DNA from: an uncultured Oscillospiraceae bacterium
GTDB taxonomy: Bacteria > Bacillota > Clostridia > Oscillospirales > Oscillospiraceae
Length of the DNA: 19,367 nucleotides
Assembly: GCA_900758315.1 (NCBI GenBank)
Contig: CAAERF010000468.1
Location: 1-19,367, forward strand
Reading direction: 5' to 3'
The position numbers were made by a program, and so were the translations under genes. Shown here one piece after another: positions 13,655 through 19,367 of this stretch. The notes under the pieces were generated by a model, which ran no database searches, was not told where the DNA came from, and saw only the letters and a list, made by a program, of their open reading frames with translations. The stretch's first letter is position 1, and each line of letters begins with the position of its first letter.

Positions 13655-14086
13655 TCACTCTCCTATCGCGTCCCAAACCGCGTCTATCATCCCTTTGGAG
13701 CTGAAGGTCGCTCCGGACACCGCATCCACCTGATTGGGATCCTGTGTCTCCACGATCTGATCCAGCAGTGCCGAGGCCTTTTTGACGTATTCCGGGTCAT
13801 CCGCCGTCTCCAATACCTCAAGGGAAGTAATCCAGCCCTGCTCCACGGTCATCTGTACCGTCAGCTCGCCCTGGAACCCAGTTCCCTTGCCGGTAAACAC
13901 ACCGTTCTGATAAGGACCGGTCTCCGCCTGAGCCTGCCCTTCCTGGACCTGCTCCGTCTGGGCCGCCTTTACCTGTTCCTGATAGTCCGCCACCGCGTCT
14001 GCCCGCTGGCCAGCCTGATATTGGTAGCCCAGCAGTAGCGCTCCGATCAGCAGCAGGTTTACTGTACGCGCCAAAAACAGCTTCAT
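13655..14086 (-). CDS. Small membrane-anchored FMN-binding domain protein
   Basis: 143 residues. One N-terminal hydrophobic segment (about 3-22) anchors or exports it, a charged linker follows (25-56), then a single FMN-binding domain (57-143) opening with YQNGVFTGKGTGFQGELTV and holding DAVSGATFSS (121-130). In this family ApbE attaches FMN to the Thr of the SGAT motif, here T127. Its ATG overlaps the four-domain protein by 4 bases and it abuts the NapH-like gene. It resembles RnfG/NqrC-type and small FMN-binding electron carriers, and probably sits between the membrane polyferredoxin and the larger flavoprotein. Confidence 0.92.
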   Translation of the reverse strand: MKLFLARTVNLLLIGALLLGYQYQAGQRADAVADYQEQVKAAQTEQVQEGQAQAETGPYQNGVFTGKGTGFQGELTVQMTVEQGWITSLEVLETADDPEYVKKASALLDQIVETQDPNQVDAVSGATFSSKGMIDAVWDAIGE

Positions 14087-15723
14087 CCCGTCGCCTCCTG
14101 TTCCGCATCCGCCTGACGGCAGGCGTCCTCATAGGCGTCCACAATGCCCAGAGAGGAACAGGTGGCTCCGGCCACCGCGTCAATTCCACTGGTGCTCTGC
14201 TTTTGAAGCAGCTGCTCAAAAACGCCGGGATATTTGACTCCGCCCAGGGTACGGCCATTGGCCGCATAGTTGGAGAGCTCTTCGTTGGTATCCCACTCCC
14301 ATTCATCTGCGTCCTCCAGCGTCAAATTGTCGATGGAAACCACCTTTCCGTTCTGGAACTTTACCCGTATTTTGAGGGTATACGCCGAAAACTCTCCGGC
14401 GCTGTCCGGCTGGACTGACCCTTTGCCCGTATAGGTGCCATTGCGACCGTTCTCGTCCTCCGACGGGATCTCCGGCTCTTCCGGCTCAACAGATTCCTCC
14501 GGATGTTCCGGTTCTTCCGCGTCCTCCTCTGGTTTGGCGGTCCCGCTGGAATCCGCCTGAGACAGCGCGTCCACCACTGCGTTCAGAATTCCCCGGGAGC
14601 TGTAGGTGGCTCCGGCAACCACATCCACTTCAGTGGTCTGCTGTTCCAGAACAACCGGCAGCACACCTTCGGCTTTGGCCAGAAAACTGGGCGTTTCCTC
14701 CTTCGCCTGAATTATTTTCAAATCAGTAATCGCGTTATCTTTAATGGTCACCTGTACCTGAATTTCACCGCCGTAGCCCGCTCCTGTGCCGATATACGTA
14801 CCGTCCCGATAGCTTCCCGACAGGGTCTTTCCGGTGACTGCCGGCGTTTTGGTATTGGTCTCCGACTTCTTGGTCGTACCATCGGTTTTGACCTTGCCGC
14901 CGGCCTGTTTCAGCGCCATTTTTACCCCTTCCCGGATGCCGCTGGAGCTGTAAGTGGCTCCGGAGACCGTGTCCACATTGGGACTCTGCTTGCTGAGGAT
15001 GCGCTGAATGATCCCTTTGGCCTTTTTCAGATAGCTGCCCGTCTCTTTGGGCGCGCTGACCACAGAAATACTGGCAATCTTGCCATTTCGAATCACGACC
15101 TTCACTTTGATACTGCCGCCAAATCCGGTACCGGTGCCGTAATAGGTCCCGTCCCGATAGCCGCCCTCCGGAGCGGAGTAGGGCATGACCGACAGCGTCT
15201 GCGGCGTTGCCGCCATTGCCGTCTCCGCCTGGGGCGTGGACTGGCTCGTGCTCCCGGTCAGCGCATTCTGCACCGCCTCCTTGATGCCCCGGGAGCTGTA
15301 GGTGGCTCCGGAGACGGAATCCACCTGCCAGGTCTGCCGGGTCAGGATGCTGGAGATCAGCGCCTTGGCCCGGTTAAAAAAGCTGGCGTCATCCTGATGG
15401 CTCAACACGGAGATATTCGTGATTTGGCGATTTTTTACCGTCACCTGCACCTTGACCGCTCCGCGGAATCCGGTGCCGGTACCGTAATAGGTCCCGTCCT
15501 CATAGTCTCCGGTTCCCGGTTCCTCCTGCGACAGCTCTTCTGTTTCGGCTTCTTCCTCCTTCTCCCGCTGTGGCAGCGCAGTCTGCTCTGCCACCTGGGT
15601 CTGCACTGCCTCCGCCGCAGTAATCGCCGGGAAAACCGGCGCGCTGTTCTGGAGTCCGAATGCAGACAGCAGCAGTAAGGCCACCGCCGGCACCAGCTGC
15701 GTCAGCAGTTTCCAGCTCTTCAT
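14083..15723 (-). CDS. Secreted protein with four FMN-binding domains
   Basis: 546 residues with an N-terminal hydrophobic segment (about 5-24, no cleavage or lipobox certain) and an acidic linker (50-72). Four FMN-binding domains follow: about 73-155, 188-273, 303-390 and 426-536, separated by Ser/Thr-, Lys- or Glu/Pro-rich linkers. Predicted flavinylation threonines are T141 (SGATYSS), T257 (SGATYSS), T373 (AGATYSS) and T521 (AGATCSS). Domains 1-3 share the opening Y-x-DGTYxGTGxGxxG. Domain 4 is longer and more diverged. Directly after apbE (4-base overlap), it should carry up to four covalent FMNs outside the membrane and act as a flavin wire. The partner acceptor is unknown. Confidence 0.93.
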   Translation of the reverse strand: MKSWKLLTQLVPAVALLLLSAFGLQNSAPVFPAITAAEAVQTQVAEQTALPQREKEEEAETEELSQEEPGTGDYEDGTYYGTGTGFRGAVKVQVTVKNRQITNISVLSHQDDASFFNRAKALISSILTRQTWQVDSVSGATYSSRGIKEAVQNALTGSTSQSTPQAETAMAATPQTLSVMPYSAPEGGYRDGTYYGTGTGFGGSIKVKVVIRNGKIASISVVSAPKETGSYLKKAKGIIQRILSKQSPNVDTVSGATYSSSGIREGVKMALKQAGGKVKTDGTTKKSETNTKTPAVTGKTLSGSYRDGTYIGTGAGYGGEIQVQVTIKDNAITDLKIIQAKEETPSFLAKAEGVLPVVLEQQTTEVDVVAGATYSSRGILNAVVDALSQADSSGTAKPEEDAEEPEHPEESVEPEEPEIPSEDENGRNGTYTGKGSVQPDSAGEFSAYTLKIRVKFQNGKVVSIDNLTLEDADEWEWDTNEELSNYAANGRTLGGVKYPGVFEQLLQKQSTSGIDAVAGATCSSLGIVDAYEDACRQADAEQEATG

Positions 15724-16787
15724 GTTTTCCCCTCCTTCCGTGCAATCGCAAACGCTTTTTGAGACGCAAAGGCAACCTCTACTCCTTCCGTCACAGTGAT
15801 CTCACCGGTGTCCTCCACCAGCACCACGTCAAAGTCATCGGCATGGTTCCGCCAATAGGCCAGGGCTTTCTCCTTCCCCATGACAAACAGAGCAGTGGAC
15901 AGTCCGTCTCCCTCCGCTCCGTTCTCTCCCACAATCGTGACCGAGCGCAGGCCGCTGTCAGCAGGAGCGCCGGTTGCCGGGTCCAGAATGTGCCAGTAGG
16001 TCTTGCCGTCCTGTTCAAAGTACCGCTCATAGCCGCCGGAGGTGTCGATGACGCAGTCCCGCACCGACAGTACGCCCAGATAGGCGCCGCTGTCCTTCGG
16101 ATCCCGGAGCGCGATGTTCCAGGCGGAGCCGTCCGATTTCTCTCCCACCAGCCGTATGGTGCTGCTGCCCAGGCTGATCATGGCAGAGGACACTCCATAT
16201 TCCTCCATGATTTCCGCCAGACGGTCGCCCAGGTAGCCCTTGGCGATACCACCCAGGTCTATCTCAGTTCCCGCATCCAGACGCAGGGTTCCTGCCTCCC
16301 CGTCGTAGTGGACATGCTTGCTGCCCACCAGCGTGAGAAGCTGGCTCCGCTGCTGCGCATCCACTACCTGATACGCTCCGCTGGGAAAGCCCCAGGCCTT
16401 CATCAGCGGATAAATGGTGACGTCAAAGGCGCCGTCTGTCTCCTCCGCCAGCGTCAGAGCCTGCTCCACCAGAGCGGCGGTATCCTCTGACAGTGTGACG
16501 GTCTCCCCGTCATTGACCCGCCGGATCTCGCTGTTCTCCCCACTGACCGAGAGCAATTCGTCCAGCCGCAGAATCTCCTGTTCCGCCGCCTCCACCGCAG
16601 CCTCTGCGCCAGCGCCACAGGCCTTGATGGTCATGTACGTATCCATGGCGAATACCTCTCGCTCCACCTCCGCCGACGCCGATGTGGCTGCGGTGTTCCC
16701 GGTATCGCTGCCGCAGCCTGTGCAGACCCCGCTGCACAGCAGAAAGCAGAGAATTCCGGCGATGGTTCTGACTCCGTTGTTCTTCAT
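15720..16787 (-). CDS. apbE: FAD:protein FMN transferase (ApbE), lipoprotein
   Basis: 355 residues. A signal peptide ends in VCTGC (lipid Cys 25, with an unusual Cys at -3). ApbE motifs: AMDTYM (47-52), DGAFDVTIYPL (118-128), EIDLGGIAKGYLGDRL (175-190), TSGGYERYF (249-257), HILDPATG (266-273) and the metal-binding DGLSTALFVMG (294-304). The usual NLGGN segment reads SLGSST (205-210). ApbE splits FAD and transfers FMN to Thr in SGAT motifs outside the membrane. Five such motifs are encoded in the next two genes, joined by 4-base overlaps, so they are its evident substrates. Confidence 0.96.
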   Translation of the reverse strand: MKNNGVRTIAGILCFLLCSGVCTGCGSDTGNTAATSASAEVEREVFAMDTYMTIKACGAGAEAAVEAAEQEILRLDELLSVSGENSEIRRVNDGETVTLSEDTAALVEQALTLAEETDGAFDVTIYPLMKAWGFPSGAYQVVDAQQRSQLLTLVGSKHVHYDGEAGTLRLDAGTEIDLGGIAKGYLGDRLAEIMEEYGVSSAMISLGSSTIRLVGEKSDGSAWNIALRDPKDSGAYLGVLSVRDCVIDTSGGYERYFEQDGKTYWHILDPATGAPADSGLRSVTIVGENGAEGDGLSTALFVMGKEKALAYWRNHADDFDVVLVEDTGEITVTEGVEVAFASQKAFAIARKEGKT

Positions 16788-17332
16788 CTCTCTGACGCTC
16801 CTTTACCGCTTCTATCTGCCGACAGCTGTTTTCCGGGAATCCGGCGGATTAACACGCCGCAGAGCACACCGATCAGCGTCCCCGCCGCCAGACCGGACAG
16901 CCACAGGGCCGGCAGATAATAGAGCACATAGCGGCTCTCCAGCACTGCCATGGCCACCAGTATCTGTCCCACATTGTGGCTGATGCCGCCGGCCACACTG
17001 ACACCGATGGGCCCAAACCGTCCCGTCTTCCGGAGCAGGATCATTACCGCACCGCTGAGCAGACCTCCGGCCAGACTGTAGAGCATGGAAAACAGGCTGC
17101 CGAAGGTAAAGCCCACCAGCACAATCCGCACCAGATTGATGACCACCGCATCCCGGCTGGAGAGCAGATACAGCGCGGTCAGTACAACGGCGTTGGTCAG
17201 TCCCAGCTTCATGCCCGGCACGGCAAAAAAGGCGGGAATCTGGGCCTCGACCCAGGACAGCACCATAGCTGCCGCCACCAAAACGCCCCGCAGGGCCACC
17301 CGTTTTGCGCCCTGTTTATCCTGTGACACCAT
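16784..17332 (-). CDS. Gx transporter family membrane protein
   Basis: 182 residues from the ATG at 17332. That start is preferred over an in-frame GTG at 17353, because AGGAGG lies within those first codons and is well placed for the later ATG. About five hydrophobic segments, with PGMKLGLTN (39-47) and GGISHNVGQ (115-123), mark the Gx transporter family, also annotated as heptaprenyl diphosphate synthase component I. The fold resembles ECF S-components; the substrate is not established. It overlaps the NusG-domain gene upstream and apbE downstream (4 bases). In this setting it may bring in a flavin, quinone or isoprenoid precursor, an inference from position only. Confidence 0.88.
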   Translation of the reverse strand: MVSQDKQGAKRVALRGVLVAAAMVLSWVEAQIPAFFAVPGMKLGLTNAVVLTALYLLSSRDAVVINLVRIVLVGFTFGSLFSMLYSLAGGLLSGAVMILLRKTGRFGPIGVSVAGGISHNVGQILVAMAVLESRYVLYYLPALWLSGLAAGTLIGVLCGVLIRRIPGKQLSADRSGKGASER

Positions 17333-17693
17333 CCAGCTCCGCCTCCTGTTCACTCCGCAGCTCCACTACCACCTGATTGGGCAGGCAGACAATGCTCTCT
17401 CCCGCCCGCCGGATCACGCCCTGCCTGACGCAGAGGTGATCCGGACAGGTGGCCTCGGTGAGATACACGGTCCCCGCTTCGATGTGCAGTTCATTGGTAC
17501 CGCCGCCCACTCCGGTGATGGTGACCACGCGGTCTTCCATCAGGGAATAACTGGCGCGCAGCATCCCTCCGACTTTGACCACTACTGTCGCAGCCGGTGG
17601 ACGGGTCAGCCGGAACAGCAGCACCATACCGCCCCCCACTGCCGCAAGAGCCAGCCAGAGCAGCAGATCTTTCCTGCCTTTTCGCCCTTTCAT
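17316..17693 (-). CDS. NusG domain II-containing membrane protein
   Basis: 125 residues from the ATG at 17693, chosen because AGAAGG lies just upstream and a basic-plus-hydrophobic signal anchor begins there (KGRKGRKDL, membrane segment about 9-28). The small beta-barrel domain (35-110) has the NusG_II pattern: VVVKVGG, NELHIEAGTVYLTEATCPDHLCVRQG (split: NELHIEAG 67-74, CPDHLCVRQG 83-92) and SIVCLPNQVVVEL (100-112). Cysteines 83, 88 and 103 are family-conserved and could bind metal or form disulfides. These proteins recur beside Gx transporters and FMN-binding genes; the molecular role is unknown. It is not related in function to transcription factor NusG. Confidence 0.88.
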   Translation of the reverse strand: MKGRKGRKDLLLWLALAAVGGGMVLLFRLTRPPAATVVVKVGGMLRASYSLMEDRVVTITGVGGGTNELHIEAGTVYLTEATCPDHLCVRQGVIRRAGESIVCLPNQVVVELRSEQEAELDGVTG

Positions 17694-17713
17694 CCCACAC
17701 CTTCTTTCCATGC

Positions 17714-17744
17714 GGAAAGGCAGAGACACTGCCTCTGCCTTCCC
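17714..17744 (-). terminator. Hairpin between the surface-protein gene and the flavin operon
   Basis: AAGGCAGAG (17717-17725) pairs with CTCTGCCTT (17733-17741), and two more G-C pairs extend it past one mismatch. On the minus strand only TTTCC follows, so termination would be partial. It lies in the 85-base gap before the NusG-domain gene and may reduce read-through. Confidence 0.4.
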
Positions 17745-17778
17745 TTTCGGTGCGTGTGAATGACCTGTTTCCGTACAC

Positions 17779-19367
17779 TCACTTCTTGATCGTCACAGAT
17801 TTTGCACCGCTCCAGCTGGAGTAATAGGTCTTGCCGCTGACCGTTTTGTAGGTGCGGATGCGGACATAATACTTCTTCTTTTTCGTCAGCTTGGAAATGG
17901 TCTTGCTGGTGGTTTTATAGGACTTTACCGTGACCGTCTTCGCACTGGTAAACTTGCTGGAGGTGGAATACTGAATCTGATAACCGGTTACCTTGGAATT
18001 CTTGCTCCACTTGACGGTCATCTTCTTGCTGGAAGTATTCTTTACGCTGGAGAGCTTGGTCCCAGTGGGATTTACGGTGACGGTGACCGTTTTGGTCGCT
18101 TTCTTGTAGTTGGTGGTGGCCGCCGCAGTGACGGTGATGGTGGCCTTGCCTACGCCCTTCACCGTGACCTTGCCGGCAGAGGAGACCGTGGCCACTTTGG
18201 TGTTGCTGGACTTGTAGGTCAGCTTACCGCCGGCTTTCGCGTTCAGGCTGAAGGCCGAGGCACCCAGAGTCTTGGTGTAGCTGCTGGCGCCCACGGTGAT
18301 GGTCTGGGTTCCCTGCTTCACGGTCACCTTGACCGTCCTGGTGGCAGGCTGTGCCTGTTCGGTTCCCTCAGCGGTGATGGTGATGGTCGCCGTGCCGACG
18401 CCCTTGATGGTCACCTTGCCGTTGGCGTCAACCGTTACCACCTTGGTGTTGCTGGACTTGTAAGTGAGCCCACCAGCCGCCTGGGCGCCCAGGGTGAACG
18501 CCTTATCGCCATAGGTCTTGGTGTAGCTCTCCGCGCCCACCGTAATGGTCTGGGCCGCTCTGAGATCCAGCGTAAAGGACAAGGGCAGGTAACCGGTGGC
18601 GGAGACGACCATATCATAGACTTTAGCCTCGGCCAGGCAGGATGCCTCCAGATTGATGGCGCCGTCCTCGTTGACGATCTTTACGGAACCTCTGCCGGTG
18701 GGTGCGTAAGAAGTGCCATCCACCGACACGCTGGCGATACTGCCGATGTAGCCGGCCAGATCCTCGGCGGTGAAGCCGCTGGCTGCCACCAGCTTGCGCG
18801 CATCTGCATCATAGGCCGCAGGCATATCCGCCGTTTTCAGTTCAAAGTCCGCAACCAGATCGGCGTACTTATGATTGGCATCGCTGACGGTCAGGGTGTA
18901 CTTTCCCTTTTCCGCAGTGGTGGGGAAGGTCAGCGTGTTGCCGCTGACGGAAATCTCCAGCCCCGCCACGCTGTACTCCGGTGCATAGTCCTCAGGCAGA
19001 CCGGTAACAGTAAATGTGGTGCTGCCGTCGCTGAGCATCGCGTCCTCTACGGTCAGTACGCCGTCAAACTTCACCGGGACATACAGGTCCGTGTCCACTG
19101 TGTAACTGCCGTTTTCCGTGATGATCGTAATCTGATCAATGGTTTCGCCCATCATGGAAACAAAGTTCTCATAGCTGACCGTGCCGCCGTGAACCACAGT
19201 AACAAAGCCGGTAGACCAGGCCAGCTCGAAGCCCCGCCAGATGTTCTCCAGATGCCGCATGGCGTAGACACTGCCTTCCGCAGTGGTCAGCAGCACGCCG
19301 TACACAGTGTGGACAGAGCCATCGCTGTCAAAGGTGACGGTGCCGCCGTTGTAGGTGATTCCACTCA
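17779..19367 (-). CDS. Large surface protein, C-terminal part (start outside window)
   Basis: At least 528 residues; the frame is open through base 19367, so the GTG at 19305 is not the start (in-frame residues upstream include ITYNGGTVTFDSDGSVHTV). The visible part begins with a beta-rich region of no family I can name firmly (IWRGFELAWSTG, YENFVSMMGETIDQI, LYVPVKFDGVLTVEDAMLSDG cut as LYVPVKFDG and VEDAMLSDG), then two BIG2 Ig-like domains (18313-18558 and 18070-18312) and a lysine-rich FnIII-like tail (17782-18069) ending VTIKK. No sorting motif. The tail matches the CAP protein. It points into the flavin operon and may be co-transcribed with it. Confidence 0.85.
   Translation of the reverse strand, partial: SGITYNGGTVTFDSDGSVHTVYGVLLTTAEGSVYAMRHLENIWRGFELAWSTGFVTVVHGGTVSYENFVSMMGETIDQITIITENGSYTVDTDLYVPVKFDGVLTVEDAMLSDGSTTFTVTGLPEDYAPEYSVAGLEISVSGNTLTFPTTAEKGKYTLTVSDANHKYADLVADFELKTADMPAAYDADARKLVAASGFTAEDLAGYIGSIASVSVDGTSYAPTGRGSVKIVNEDGAINLEASCLAEAKVYDMVVSATGYLPLSFTLDLRAAQTITVGAESYTKTYGDKAFTLGAQAAGGLTYKSSNTKVVTVDANGKVTIKGVGTATITITAEGTEQAQPATRTVKVTVKQGTQTITVGASSYTKTLGASAFSLNAKAGGKLTYKSSNTKVATVSSAGKVTVKGVGKATITVTAAATTNYKKATKTVTVTVNPTGTKLSSVKNTSSKKMTVKWSKNSKVTGYQIQYSTSSKFTSAKTVTVKSYKTTSKTISKLTKKKKYYVRIRTYKTVSGKTYYSSWSGAKSVTIKK
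17782..18312 (-). repeat. BIG2-FnIII tail module, copy 2
   Basis: This is the second BIG2 domain plus the FnIII tail of the partial surface protein. It corresponds to 2509-3039 on the plus strand. In addition the two BIG2 domains of this gene repeat each other (QTITVGA, SYTKT, LTYKSSNTKV, GKVT-KGVG shared). Confidence 0.85.

Noticed and set aside
14503..15678. A 391-codon plus-strand frame across the four-domain FMN protein
   Set aside because: The opposite strand encodes four clear FMN-binding domains in an operon with overlapping starts; this is a shadow.
19303..19305. GTG as start of the right-edge surface protein
   Set aside because: The frame stays open to the window end with sensible sequence, and no ribosome site precedes it.
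1..19367. CRISPR arrays, insertion sequences, tRNA or rRNA genes, phage genes
   Set aside because: None seen. The only repeats are protein-domain repeats, promoter elements and hairpins.

Overview
The window looks like a chromosomal segment of a gut-type Clostridia, most plausibly Oscillospiraceae (Flavonifractor / Lawsonibacter / Oscillibacter-like). The evidence is moderately GC-rich coding sequence, strong AGGAGG ribosome sites, surface proteins built from Ig-like (BIG2) and fibronectin type III modules, and a flavinylated-protein operon of a kind seen in anaerobic Firmicutes. This taxonomic call is an inference from protein style, not from a marker gene.

Layout. 1-1377 (minus): the N-terminal part of a PLP-dependent O-acetylhomoserine sulfhydrylase (runs off the left edge) and a YbaK/ProX-type tRNA-editing protein, each with its own recognisable promoter. 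1541-8710 (plus): a secreted CAP-domain protein, a 540-base non-coding stretch rich in promoter-like and RNA-folding signals, and a 1676-residue secreted transglutaminase-like protein ending in three FnIII domains and a terminator. 8894-9490: a MerR regulator divergent from the next operon, with a MerR-type operator between them. 9497-11533 (plus): a flavodoxin-like FMN reductase, an alpha/beta hydrolase and a cyclophilin-like lipoprotein, tightly packed. 11826-12770 (plus): an AraC regulator that converges on the minus-strand operon, sharing one bidirectional terminator.

12796-17693 (minus) is the most interesting system: NusG-domain-II membrane protein, Gx transporter, ApbE flavin transferase, a secreted protein with four FMN-binding domains, a single-domain FMN-binding protein, and a NapH-like membrane polyferredoxin. 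Most junctions are 4-base overlaps. Five covalent FMN sites, the enzyme that attaches FMN, and a membrane Fe-S protein are encoded together. This reads as a flavin-based electron conduit from the membrane to the cell surface. The electron donor and final acceptor are not visible here.

At the right edge (17779-19367, minus) is the C-terminal part of another large surface protein. Its tail (BIG2 plus a lysine-rich FnIII) is nearly the same as the tail of the CAP protein at 2509-3039, so two surface proteins about 15 kb apart share one module in inverted orientation. The gene could lead the flavin operon, but its start lies outside the window.
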